Part shown: positions 34,585 to 45,255 of the stretch, piece after piece
Position numbering within the stretch: the first letter of the stretch is position 1
Layout of the letters: the number at the start of each line of letters is the position of its first letter
DNA from: Axinella damicornis
Taxonomy: Eukaryota; Porifera; Demospongiae; Axinellida; Axinellidae
Assembly: GCA_963931865.1 (NCBI GenBank)
Contig: OZ007505.1
Coordinates: forward strand, 7,146,653 to 7,210,652
DNA: 64,000 nucleotides
Reading direction: 5' to 3'
Position numbers and translations under genes: made by a program
The notes under the pieces: model-generated
What the model was told of the DNA's origin: nothing
Seen by the model: the letters and a program-made list of their open reading frames with translations, nothing else
Database searches by the model: none

Positions 34585-37528
34585 AGGCTTTACCCTAGCA
34601 GCAGTTTAGCATCACATGGTTGGGTGATTTTGGTGTAGGCTGTGAGCTCCTCAACACCTGGCTATAGCCTCGTTCCCAGTCCCACGCCCAGCTTTTTACT
34701 GCAAGCGATGAAAAGCTGGGTGTGGGACTGGGAACGAGGCTACTCAGCACCTGCAAAAGACCATAACTTCATATGTTGTATATACAATGTGCATCTGCAG
34801 GACCTCTGCTCCAAGCTGGTGGTGCTCGCTTGGGAGGATTGGAGCCCTGAGGTGAGGCAGGCTGCAGCTCAGGCTCTGGGCCTCTCTGGACACGGGAAGG
34901 CAAGTGGATGCTACAGAGTCATGCCATGACAGTACAGAAGTGCAATTGTGAGATCACAGCTAGGTACAATGTACACTGTTGTTGCTGCAGCTCATCCACA
35001 ATGAAATCCAGAGGAGGCTTACAAGTGGGTCTGAAACTGTCCGCCTCGATGCTCTGAAGAAAGTTAGCCAGTAGATTACTACTATACATATCTATACACA
35101 CACGTGCACACATCTCCCTCCCTCCATATACACTCACCTCCCCTTCTCTTCACACACACACACCTCCCCTCTCTTCCCATACCTCTTCCCACACATGCCT
35201 CCCTCTCCCTTCCCGCACACGCCTCCCTCTCCCTTCACACACACACTCACCTCCCCTTGTTTCCCACACACATCTCACTCCCCTCCTCTACGCTTGCATG
35301 CACGCACCTCCCTCCTTGCCTGCAGCTGCACTCTCTAGGGCTAATGACCTCCCATCTACTCCCTCCCTTCCTCTCCTGCTTCAAGGACGACCATGTCTCC
35401 ATCCGAATGGAAGCCACAGCAGTAAGCGACATTGTGACAACCATCATCTCCTCGAGGCTGTGTGTCAAATGTAACTGACTGTGGTTGTGTGTGTGTACAG
35501 GTAGCAGGATCACTGAAATTGAGAAACGAACAGGTGTTGCAGGTGATACAGGGACTGCTGCAGGACCCTTGTTGGAAGGTGAAGGCCCAGGCTCTCAGAG
35601 GTAATGCATCACCCACTGATTGATCATACAAGGTCGATGGTCATACAATGTCATACATGTGCATGTATACGTAGTTACATCCCTGCTCTCTCCCCTTGCT
35701 TTACTGCATCTCCCCCCTTCCTCCACTCACTCTCCCCCTTCCTCCACTCCCTCTCTCCCTTCCTCCACTCATTTTTCTCCCCCTTCCTCCACTCCCTCTC
35801 CTTTCCTCCACTCTCTCTCCCCATCCCTCCACTTCCTCTCCCCATCCCCCTTTCTCCACTCCTCCCCTTTCTTCTGCTCCCTCTCCCCCTTCCGCTCCCT
35901 CTCCCTCTTCCTCCTCTCCCCTCCCTCTGCTCCTTCTCCCCAATCCTTCCTTCCTCCCCTCCCCACCCCAAGCTCTGGGTGACATTGGTGTTTGTGATGG
36001 TAAGTTAGTGGGTCAGCTGCTGTGGGCAGTGCGATTCGAGAAGCTGGCTGGAGTGAGAGCAGAGGCATGTCACACCATTGCCTCCTTGGGGCTCAAGGAG
36101 GAGCTGGTGGTGAAGACCCTCAGAGACCTCCGCACTGTTGAAGAAGACCCGCTTGTTTTAAGGTAATCATGCCCAACTCACTCAGTTTAGCAATGGAATG
36201 CAGAGATGCAGTTGATTAGGGGGCTAGGCTATGTTCACCTAGTCTCATTCCAAGACCATCTTACTGAGGGTATGAGAATGAGACTAATGCCCTGTACGTT
36301 TTGTCTGCAGAGAGGTATCCTTGACATTGCAGCAGCTGGGGTGTGATGCCGAGAGTGAGGACGACCTCCTTGGGCAGATCAGGTCCGAGGTGAAGAAACT
36401 GGGCACTCAGCAGGCAATCACGAGGGAGCTGCTCCACTTGGAAAGAAGAGACACCACCGACTATGTCATCAAGAGACCTCAAGTGCTCCCCAGTACAAGA
36501 GACTACCTCAGTGACAAACACAGGTTGGGGGGGAGAGAGAAAGGAGGACGAGAGCTAGGGGATGAAGGCATAATCATAGTGAAGGATTGTGTCCCTGCTC
36601 ACTCAATATGTACACTTAACTCCTGTAGTGATATGTTGGTAGCCTCATTCTCAGGCCCCCACCCAGCTTTTGCCACTTGCAGTACAGGAAATTTAAAGTG
36701 ACGGAAAGCTGCATGGACGTGACTTGGGAACGAGGCTAATAATAATGTCGGTTTTACTGTGCAATCACACCTGGACCAGGAAAAAATTTCAGCCAACTTG
36801 TAAAGATCAAGTACTTAGATGTCTCAACCCAAAGAAACTACCTAGAGCTGACAGAATCCCTGTGCTACATGTAGCCACTTGAAGGCTATACACTCAGCAC
36901 TGCAGTGACAGGAGCTATATGAGCCTATAATTATTGGCAGGAGTGCATAATGATGTAAAGAGCCTCGTCATTATGCGCTCCTGGCCTTGTTCCTGGACTG
37001 ATTTGCAACATTCCATTCTTCGGGCTTCTTCATGTACATATACGTACACCGACCAATTAACACACTAGTACAACTGCTACACTGGAGGACTGCAGCCTGT
37101 TCTAAGATTTGCGGTATGTAAATAAGTGCATGCACAGCCAAGAATGATCACACATTATTGAGTCATCCCTGCAGACTATCACACACTTACTGGCCCCTAT
37201 ACTCCTAACTAGCACCATAAGGACGTTTTGTCTGCTAGGTGTTTACACACAATCAAAATGGAGTACTACCGATTGTGTAAAGGGATGTAAACGTGAATGG
37301 GTGTGACACATTTTGACTTGCAGGTACGAGGTGTTTGCAAGTACAAGCCAGCCGCATGGTGAAGCAAAGACCAAGCAGCTCTGCCCAATCGCACCGAGGG
37401 TCCTAAGACCAGAGGAGGAGCGGGGAGCGGATCCGGAACGGCCATGGTCTCCAGACAGGAAGACAATCGATGCACAGTTGGAAGCTATCAGGAGACGCTG
37501 CAGCATTGGAGCTGAGAGTGTCACCTAG
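30230..37528 (+). CDS. HEAT-repeat protein, HEATR4-like
   Basis: Twelve exons: 30230-31228, 31665-31806, 32020-32345, 33275-33469, 34247-34351, 34801-34899, 34991-35062, 35326-35421, 35501-35600, 35973-36162, 36311-36523 and 37324-37528. All phases agree and they total 913 residues. About 400 residues of low-complexity N-terminus include LTELKRGAHPVHQRK and HFNKVLQSSYPQQPREWYEM. HEAT repeats then follow, roughly one per exon or two: SPEVRQAAAQALGL, DDHVSIRMEATAV, DPCWKVKAQALRALGDIGV and KLAGVRAEACHTIASLGL. The intron after 34899 has a GC donor (AAG|GCAAGT). HEAT repeats form protein-binding solenoids. The HEATR4 name is by overall layout and is moderate. Confidence 0.75.
31498..31585. repeat. 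Fold-back element in HEAT-gene intron 1
   Basis: TAGCCTCGTTCCCAGGCCTC at the left, GGGCGGAGGCTA at the right, with an inner perfect stem CCGTGGAGAAAAAT paired with its complement. Confidence 0.8.
31881..32013. repeat. (CA)n microsatellite ending at a splice acceptor
   Basis: About 130 bp of almost pure CA, ending 6 bp before the acceptor CAG at 32017-32019 of the HEAT gene. Confidence 0.95.
32457..32504. repeat. Short fold-back element
   Basis: TAGCCTCGTTCCCAG paired with CTGGGAACGAGGCTA around an 18-bp centre. Confidence 0.85.
33730..34190. repeat. Large inverted repeat with a fold-back element at its centre
   Basis: The left arm (about 33770-33870, including CAGTTGCACAATTTTGGAGC) matches the reverse complement of about 34070-34140 (GCTCCAAATTGTGCAACTAC). 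Between them, at 33931-33989, is a TAGCCTCATTCCCAG hairpin. It lies inside an intron of the HEAT gene. Confidence 0.65.
34531..34582. repeat. Poly(G) tract of about 51 bp
   Basis: Uninterrupted G run in a HEAT-gene intron. The length may be a sequencing or assembly artefact. Confidence 0.9.
34665..34742. repeat. Fold-back element
   Basis: TAGCCTCGTTCCCAGTCCCA at the left and its near-exact complement at the right. It shares CCCAGCTTTT with the element at 4313-4414, marking the two as one subfamily. Confidence 0.85.
35700..35970. repeat. (CTCC/CCTT)n polypyrimidine tract before an acceptor
   Basis: About 270 bp of imperfect CTCCACTCCCT repeats on the plus strand, running to within a few bases of the HEAT-gene acceptor at 35971-35972. 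Pro/Ser-rich open frames through it are artefacts. Confidence 0.9.
36640..36738. repeat. Fold-back element
   Basis: TAGCCTCATTCTCAGGCCCC ... TTGGGAACGAGGCTA with a diverged inner stem around CAGTACAGGAA. Confidence 0.75.
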
Positions 37529-37949
37529 ACAATGTGTGAGATGAGTCGGACACGATATAATGTATACATTGCCACTACATGGGATGACGTTCACATGCAC
37601 ACACACTGGCCTCGAACCCAGGAATCCCTCCGACGCGACGCACCTGGGTTTGAGGTTAGCACAATACATTGTACACATGCATAACATTATACATGATGTT
37701 CATATAGAAATTTACATTTTTCAAAAGATTTACAAGACAAAACTACATGTACTAAAGCTCTGCTGTGTTACAATTAGTGTCCACAGTTGATCATAAGTTG
37801 CGTTGATTTAATACTCAGACCACTACACTGTGTTGTACACAAGTGCATTGTCTCTTCCAAGACGTGCGTGCATATACAGTAGTACTAGCCAGACAATAAA
37901 ATGAGTCATTGTGTGTCCACAGTTAGTACCGGTACTGGTAGGGTGGGCA
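37529..37949. other. Tail-to-tail intergenic region
   Basis: 3' ends of the HEAT gene and of OSTF1 face each other across 421 bp. A small hairpin, CTCGAACCCAGG paired with CCTGGGTTTGAG, lies near 37610-37655. No open frame was recognised. Confidence 0.5.
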
Positions 37950-40517
37950 CTAATCAGAATCCTCATCACCACCATAATCACCCTCGGCCTCTGCAGTCAC
38001 AACAAACATGACAAAATGGACCACACAATTTATGATACATTTGTTGTCTTGTAAGGTCATGCATTTCTTGTTGAATGGCTTTGATAAAAGGTACGCCATG
38101 CAGTACTAGTGATGTCACAATAATTATGTTGTAGGTAACTTGCACAAGTCCAGCCATGCATGAATGGCTTAGTGCCGGCCACCACAAGACTCAGACATCT
38201 TCAGATTGTATGGATACCAAATTAGGATATATTACGTGAAGACATTCCAGTGCTTACTGCTGTTGTGACTTGTGAGTGTGTGGGCATGGTAAGCCCTAAC
38301 ATTACTGAATAAGTTGGCTAATTCCATATTGTAACCAACAGCCTTTCAAGTGGCTTTTGAGAGAATGCTTGAAATAAGTACATGTACAAACAACGAAGGG
38401 CCACAAGTGTACCCTAAGTAGCGCCAAGGTACGCACACGGCTATGCCATCCTGTGTCCAAGTACAGTACATTGGCAACCCTGACAACTGTAACCGTATCC
38501 ATGCACGCACAGCTCGCCACTGCAAGCAATTGAAACATCTCAAAGCTACCACTTCAGTGCTAAACTTGGCTTCAGTTAGCTGCAATTTAACCAAGTGTAA
38601 CAGTCACCTGCGGCAGCTTAGCTACTGTAGAGTACGTAGCTATAATAAGGGAAGTATGATGTTGTGAGAACTTCTGCCAAACGCAAACCACAAATTCAAA
38701 TGGCATGATTGCTGTCACATGATTACAGTACGATGCATCCTGGACATACACAATACCTCACCATAGTGGATCATGAGTAACCGGCCTGCTTCTGGGTTCT
38801 TTGCCGAAAGGTCAAAGGGCGTTTGTTTCTCGTTGTTGCGAATTGTCTTGTCAGCACCTATACATGTCAATATACACAGGAAACCTTCACCCAGTGCACG
38901 ATACCAGACTTTGCAGATCCTTGCAAAGCTGTAATAGACCTCAAAGCTCAGTGCTTTCTTTATACGGAAGGTTCAGTGCTCAGAGCTGAGCTTCCATTCA
39001 ACTTGAAGCCTTCCTTATAAGGAGGTCATTGAGCTCTGGGTACGTGATGCATAGCCTAGGTCCTTTACATCTCCACTTTTTGACCGCTTATGTTTAGCCT
39101 GAGGAGAGAGCCTGGGACCGAGGCTAGCTTAATGATGTGCAAGATTGTATAAGGAATGTCGTCCATGAAATGGATGACCATCGATACAAGATTGACTGAC
39201 CTCTTTCTAAGAGCACCTCTACGACATCTGCATGTCCTTTCCATGCTGCGTTGTGTAGCGGTGTATCACCGAGTTTATTCTACAGTGGAACAGAATAGCC
39301 ACACAGACGTAAACCAAACAATAGTCCCATGCTGTGAGCAATCACAGACAGTTGAAGTGGGAACAGGGCTACCCACAGGCATGCAGCCTCGCTCCCAGGC
39401 ATCAAGGTCTGGGAACGAGGCTCCAGGTATATACAGGTTTGACTGCAGCTAATACAGGTAAACTTACCTGGCCATTCACCACGACATTTGGAATTTCAAG
39501 CAGTGTCCTGGCACAGTCTATGACAGAATATGTACATGACATACACACGTACGTACTGAGTCAGAAGATGTGCTGTTGTGATGCAATGTACTCACCAAGA
39601 TGGCCACCACTGGCAGCCCAGTGTAATGCAGTTGATCCGGATTTATCTAGACCATTTACAGACACCTGAGGAAGTATCACATAGTCATGTGAGGAGAGGG
39701 TGGGGGCACATGATAGTCACGTGAAGAGAGAGAGATATGGGTCAACATGTGAGGAGAGGGAGGGGGCACATGATAGTCATGTGAAGAGAGGAAGGGGTAC
39801 ATGATAGTTGTGTGAGTGGAGGAAGGGGTACATGACAGTCATGTGAGGAGTCACGTGAGTGGAGGAAGGGGTACATGATAGTCATGTGAGGGGAGGGAGG
39901 GGCATGTGATTGTCAAAGAAGTAGAACAAATAGTCTCACCCGATTTGATATGCATTCTTGAAGAAATGGGAGGTTTCCTGTGAAGGAGAAAACACAATAC
40001 ACATTGTTACAATCCAACATAGAACACAGGGCATCAAACATACCTCTCTTTGCTGCCTCGTGTAAAGGGTTGTCAATGGTTTGAGTACTGCTCTCAACTG
40101 AAAGAGATGAAACTCCTACTATGAAACCCACTCTAGTCTCCTAAAGGAAGCCCAGCTGTGAGCACCATGACCAGCCAGTATAGGTACGGTTACCACTTAC
40201 TGTAGTTACAGGGGATGAGGCCTTCTCGCTTCCCACACCTGCCCTTCCACCAGCCATCATCATTCTGGTAAGGGGGGGGGGGGGGGGGGGGGGGGATGGA
40301 GGTCAATGTCAGGAAGCTCGTGCACAAGTGCAGAGACTGCATCAAGCCTGAGACCCAATACTTGGCTATGACGAATACCTAGCAGTGACGAGCTCACTTT
40401 AAAAGCAAGTGTCTAAATACGATTCTGTCAGAAACCCCTTGCTAGTGGTCAGACTGAAATAATTACCTTCTCTAAAATGTAGAGTGTGTCTCCTTCTTCA
40501 AACGAGAGCTCGTCCCT
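37950..40517 (-). CDS. OSTF1: Osteoclast-stimulating factor 1 homologue (SH3-ankyrin adaptor), 5' exon missing
   Basis: Exons 40517-40467, 40264-40201, 40097-40044, 39977-39940, 39665-39596, 39517-39468, 39279-39201, 38857-38762 and 37990-37950 all join in phase. The SH3 part reads [17 protein letters not shown] and [18 protein letters not shown]. The linker reads [13 protein letters not shown], diagnostic for OSTF1. Ankyrin repeats include [20 protein letters not shown] and [20 protein letters not shown]. The acidic tail ends GGDEDSD, as in vertebrate OSTF1. It should be a small cytosolic adaptor: the SH3 domain binds proline-rich partners (Src and SMN-linked partners are known in mammals). 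The exon for the N-terminus and first SH3 strand was not found upstream of 40517. Confidence 0.93.
39675..39915. repeat. Minisatellite in an OSTF1 intron
   Basis: About six imperfect units of roughly 30-35 bp around ACATGATAGTCATGTGAGGA followed by GAGGGAGGGG. Units vary by small changes. Confidence 0.85.
40271..40298. repeat. Poly(G) tract (poly(C) before an OSTF1 acceptor)
   Basis: About 28 G on the plus strand. On the minus (coding) strand it is a poly(C) run directly before the acceptor TTACCAG of the second SH3 exon, acting as the polypyrimidine tract. Confidence 0.85.
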
Positions 40518-40520
40518 CTG

Positions 40521-40556
40521 GTTGTGTGTGTGTGTGTGTGTGCATGTGTGTGTGTG

Positions 40557-40593
<37 letters not shown>

Positions 40594-40620
40594 ATGTGTG
40601 TGTGTGTGCACGTGTGGTAT
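40521..40620. repeat. (TG)n microsatellite next to an OSTF1 acceptor
   Basis: (CA)n on the coding strand, ending in CACAACCAG, the acceptor of the SH3 exon that begins at 40517. Confidence 0.9.
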
Positions 40621-42083
40621 ACAATTGTATGTGTGTGAGCATTAGGGCTAACTTGCGTGTGGGTGTGGAAACAAGTGCACATCACCCTGGCTAAAACATA
40701 CACTGAAATCACAGAAAACAAACTGAAGGATTACCTTGGAGGTACAATGATACCCTACAGATGTTGAAGGCTAACATCCATTGTTGTGCATCTACTTGTA
40801 AGATAAATCCCCGGGTTGGAGCGCAAATCGTATGAACTTTGTTTACAAATTTTGCTCTCAAAGTGTCGAGGATACTTTGGCAATTTATAATGTGCAGTCC
40901 TGGCTACGACAGTGACCCCCTCCAACCTACGCCTCTGACCCACTCCTCTGATTCCCCTTGTGGATGCACCACTTACTGTATTTCCATGAATAGACACTGC
41001 CCTCGAATAAACACTGCACAAGTGGAGGCGCTGAGTAAAGTAAACACCGTCCACGAATAAGCCCCTCGGCCACTATGGGTTAAGCACGTGTGCAAAGTAT
41101 ACACTTGGACAATATTTATGTCTTCTAACAGTCGTGGAAGTTTCATTCTCCTCGAGCTTGTCGTCGTCCTCCTCCATACCAGTGAAGGGGTCTTCTTCAC
41201 CATCCTTGTCCTGTGTGTATCGCTATGTTGCAAAGCAACGGCTAATCAAAAAAACTTGAAGCTTTGCTCCAGCCGCGGACAGCACTTGCCGAATCTTGCC
41301 CAGTGAGATGTTTTGCTTGTTTCTCAACCGGCTTTTGTAAGAGCCATACCTTCTCACCAGCTTGTTGACACACTTCGACGGGGAGCTACAACTGTAGCTA
41401 GGGATGCTGTGTACACGGCGCTGTCATACTGCCCAAAGAAATAAACGCTTCCCTTGAATAGTTGCCGCACCAACATGAACTACAAAATAAATAAACGTTG
41501 TGGCATCCATTTGTGGAAATACAGTATCTTGTAAACTAGGTCCCTTGTCAGGCCCCCATTTCTGGTCAATGCTCTCAGAACAGCCCAGGAATACTCCTTT
41601 AGTTTGTACACCAGTTACGATTAGTCTACAATCAGCTCCATGTCTGCAGTTCCTTGCTCTAAACTGAGCCTCTGTCAAGGTTGTAGTGTTTTTGTTTTCA
41701 GCCATTTTGTCTATGACATGCTCTGGCGCACCACCTCTGGCCAATTGCAGCAAAGCAAGCGCAGACTCCCACATTCACAGCATAGCAGTCTACCATTGAA
41801 GGCCTTGTTTGATGGCGTCCAGATCTGAAAGGCACTTTTCTGGTCTCACAATTACACGTATGCCAAAAATGAGCATGTCATGCAACGTGAACCAGTTTTG
41901 TTGACATGAAACAAAATTTCAACATCATTCACAACACATGTACACACATACAGACAGACAGACAGACAGATAGGCACACACACAAACTACACACAAATGC
42001 AGTCTTGCACACACAATATACATGTATATACAAGCCAGACCCTAAGTGGAAATTACCTGCAACACACATCCAGTACGTATACA
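40621..42083. other. Noncoding region with likely DNA-transposon remnant
   Basis: No gene model. Minus-strand open frames at 40755-41054 and 41424-41774 have no recognisable domain. Phrases such as GTGTTTATTCGAGGGCAGTG and GGGAAGCGTTTATTTCTTTG recall the ends of degraded DNA transposons; this is a weak inference. The missing first OSTF1 exon should lie in or beyond this stretch. Confidence 0.3.
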
Positions 42084-42418
42084 GATCACATACAATAGCA
42101 CACATCCCTTTGACAATATCACACATCCCAGCGAGGGTCACCTACAATAGCACACAACCCAGCACAGGTTGCCTACAATATCACACATCCCTGTGTGATC
42201 AACTACAATATCACACATCCCAGCACAGGTCGCCTACAATAGCACACATCCCAGTGTGATCACCTACAATAGCACACATCCCAGTGTGATCAACTACAAT
42301 AGCACACATCCCAGCGCAGGTCGCCTACAACAGCACACATCCCAGCGCATGTTGCCTACAACATCACACATCCCTGTGTGATCAACTACAATATCACATA
42401 TCCCAGCACAGATGAACC
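42084..42418. repeat. Minisatellite, about 30-bp unit, about 11 copies
   Basis: Units alternate between two types: ACAATATCACACATCCCAGC followed by RCAGGTYGCCT, and ACAATAGCACACATCCCAGT followed by GTGATCAACT. The two types interleave, giving a higher-order pattern. Confidence 0.9.
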
Positions 42419-43953
42419 ACAGTACCCCAGAGAAGAGATTGCTTACAACATGCTATGCACGGTACTGCAAGAGCTCCACCCAGGCCACTGGGTCGGGCTC
42501 GTGAGGCTAACACAAACGTACATGCTGTGCTGCGTAGGGATATATGGCACGCACTACCTCCACATGTCCTGCATAGGAAGGAAAGAACATGCAAGTTCAT
42601 AAATGCAAGCATATGAAGTATAGCCCGGGAGATCTGGTCACGTGCGATGATGTCAGGTAGACACATAGGGGGCGGTGCCCAACCATACCTGTTTCGCATT
42701 GAACGTCCCCAACATTGTGAACAACGAATGGTATCGATCATCTGCCTTACGAACGCTCTGACATCCAGCCATTGGACGGACAGTACAACACAGGATGTTG
42801 AGATTCTTCGTTGGGCACCGCCCTCCGTGTGTCTACCACATGTCTACCTGATAGCACCACACAGACCAGATCTCCCAGGCCTTCCCTCCCCGTATTTCAT
42901 ACTGGCAGTGGTAACAGCCTGGGAACGAGGCTACACATAAGGGAGTATTGTGACACTGTATCCCACAAGTACACAATCTTGTTGTGTAAGAAATACCCGA
43001 CGCCTACAGAGATACTGTAAGAGTCAGATTCAAAGAACAGTCGCCACTTTGAAAGTCAAAATGATGCCATGTTGCTTCCCCCAGTTAGCCACAAGCAGGC
43101 TTAGGTAACAGCAACCAAACAAGTCCACTGTCACATGCAGTTCTTCGGGCTTATGGTAACAGCCGGCAAAACTGGGCAAAATCTGGTCAATATTGTCTGA
43201 TGTCTGAAGCTGAAAATCAGCTGTAGAGCTGAGGAAAATACCGTGCCAACCCATTCACCAATTTCCAGCCAATGTAGTTGCAATATTCTTGCAATGTGTC
43301 CACACAATTTTCAGTTGTTAGCATAGATAATATACATGTAGCAGCTATATTATCTATGGCTGGGGTGACAGGGAGATGGACTACACATAGCAGTCAGATG
43401 CAGGCAGGCGTACTTTATGCCAGCATAATTTTTAGTAGCTGTGGGCTTACAAGCATAGTGCTTAAAATCCGGAGCATAATCCGGAGCATTTATCACGCAA
43501 GGACTACATCGCTGACAAGTGTGCCGTTAGTTCCAGCTGCAATTCCTGTGAATCTAGTGATCAGTCTTGTGCATCCAGTTCGTTGTCTTCAACACTCCTC
43601 AGTACACTGAGAGTGCCCACAGCGAGTGAGTTAGCCTGCTGTCAATAATTTGTAGAACATTTTCAAGCACAATGGGTACTTCTTCAGGCATAACAGAGTG
43701 GGAATCAGGTATAGCATAATGAGACAATTATTGAGCATTATGCACATGTGCCTAGTCAGGTGCCTAGCGTTCTGTCCTGGTCATCAATCCACCTGAGGCT
43801 TCAGAGCTTCTGGTACCTGCGGTAATTCAGCTCTACTACTAGTACCACATTACATGTACAAAACCTTGAAGCTAACAGCGTTTTTGCAGAAACCTGCTCA
43901 TATTTAAAGACAAGCTTCAGCAGTGGTGTGGTCCCAACATAGGGTGGAGGTGT
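42419..43953. other. Noncoding spacer
   Basis: Short open frames without recognisable domains. A half fold-back, CAGCCTGGGAACGAGGCTA, lies near 42916. Nothing else was recognised. Confidence 0.4.
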
Positions 43954-44060
43954 ACATCAAGCCATCAAGTCCTCTCTTGTGAAACTCGACTATAAAAGCC
44001 TCAAGCCAGAACAAGAGAAAGCTGTAAGTGAGTTTCTCAGCAGAAAAGAGGTCTTTGCTG
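43954..44060 (+). pseudogene. Possible RecQ-like helicase remnant
   Basis: One frame reads KLDYKSLKPEQEKAVSEFLS then RKEVF, like the Q-motif region that precedes Walker A in RecQ-type helicases. The expected PTGxGKS does not follow and stops appear. It is probably a fragment of a dispersed or transposon-borne helicase gene. Confidence 0.35.
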
Positions 44061-45255
44061 CCTGTACCTACCAATGCTGCTGACCTTTCACCTTCCCATC
44101 AATCAGAGATCGCAGCCTTTCCCGCAGCAACGATAAGCAGTAGAATGCAGAGGGCACAGACATCATTAAAGCCCAGCTGATCACGCGGCACGCAAGTGTG
44201 CAGTTAATGAGTGTGCACCTGTCAGGATTCTGACATTCTTCTGCCGTGCCTGCGCTAGTAAGCAAGTCACTCCCATAGACTACCTAGTCACAGCTGTGAC
44301 TGTCAGTCAAAACTTTGACCACCTCTTTTGAGCAGTTTGCCAGTTGGTTTGGGGACCTTCAATGCTGATCGTGCTGACTGATGACTACATGCACATGTTG
44401 CCCTTTGACCCCATAGTATATGGAAGAATGCGGAGCGACTCCATCTCTTCTTTAGTATTTGCGGTCAACATTGGCAGTCGCAGTTGGAGTAAGCCCATTT
44501 ACAAGACCTGTGCAGTCAGGGAGTTAGTACTTTATCTCTACCTACAATCTAAAGAACCAGTTAACTTAACTGCTCAGAGGGCTGATTTGGAGAAACTATA
44601 CCCCTATTACCCAAACTCATATCAAAGGGGCTAGGGGCCTATAATTATATAGAAAGAACACACTAAATATAGCTAGCTGCAGTTAGCTACATGAAAACAC
44701 AGATACTTTTGGAGAACACACCTGGTTTTCTAGGAACCGGCCTGGGCGGCGGCAGTTTTTTCGACATGATTTTTTACTGTTTCAGCACCCAAGAAACACA
44801 CTAGCAGACTGCTTCTAGTTCTTGTTGCAGTGCAGTGCTTGCTAGTACACGTACACATGCATGCAGTATAAAATTATAGTGAGGTTCAGCTCACGTGCGC
44901 GAACATGATTATTTCATCACCGCGGAAATGGGTGTGGCCATTGCATGCTCGATCGAGGGAAAATGGCGACTTGACCTCGCCCTGGCCTGAGCTGAGCCAG
45001 CAAGGGGCTTCCTAGTTCCTGAATGTGATATATCGTCAATGAAATCCCCCAACCATACATCGCAAAGGTAAACTGTCTCATGGCAAATGAGTATCCAAAA
45101 CTGCGTAGTCTTTTCAGTGTAAAAGATTTGTGAGTGAGCTAATTTTGAAGGGTTTCTGGTAGTATAGGAGAGGGTAGGACACGCAACATTTCAGCCATTT
45201 ATCGTTCTTTTGCAGATTTCTGGATTTAGTTACACAAGATTGTTGAGGTGCAGCC
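44061..45255. other. Spacer and promoter side of the ROCO kinase gene
   Basis: An open frame at 44344-44634 (plus) has no recognised domain. The last few hundred bases before 45256 should hold the promoter and 5' UTR of the kinase gene; no clear TATA box was seen. Confidence 0.4.

Noticed and set aside
35675..36068. Arg/Glu/Gly-rich minus-strand open frames
   Set aside because: Complement of a polypyrimidine tract; the HEAT-gene exon is on the plus strand.
44344..44634. 96-codon open frame as a gene
   Set aside because: No recognisable domain, no convincing neighbours, and it lies among repeat remnants.
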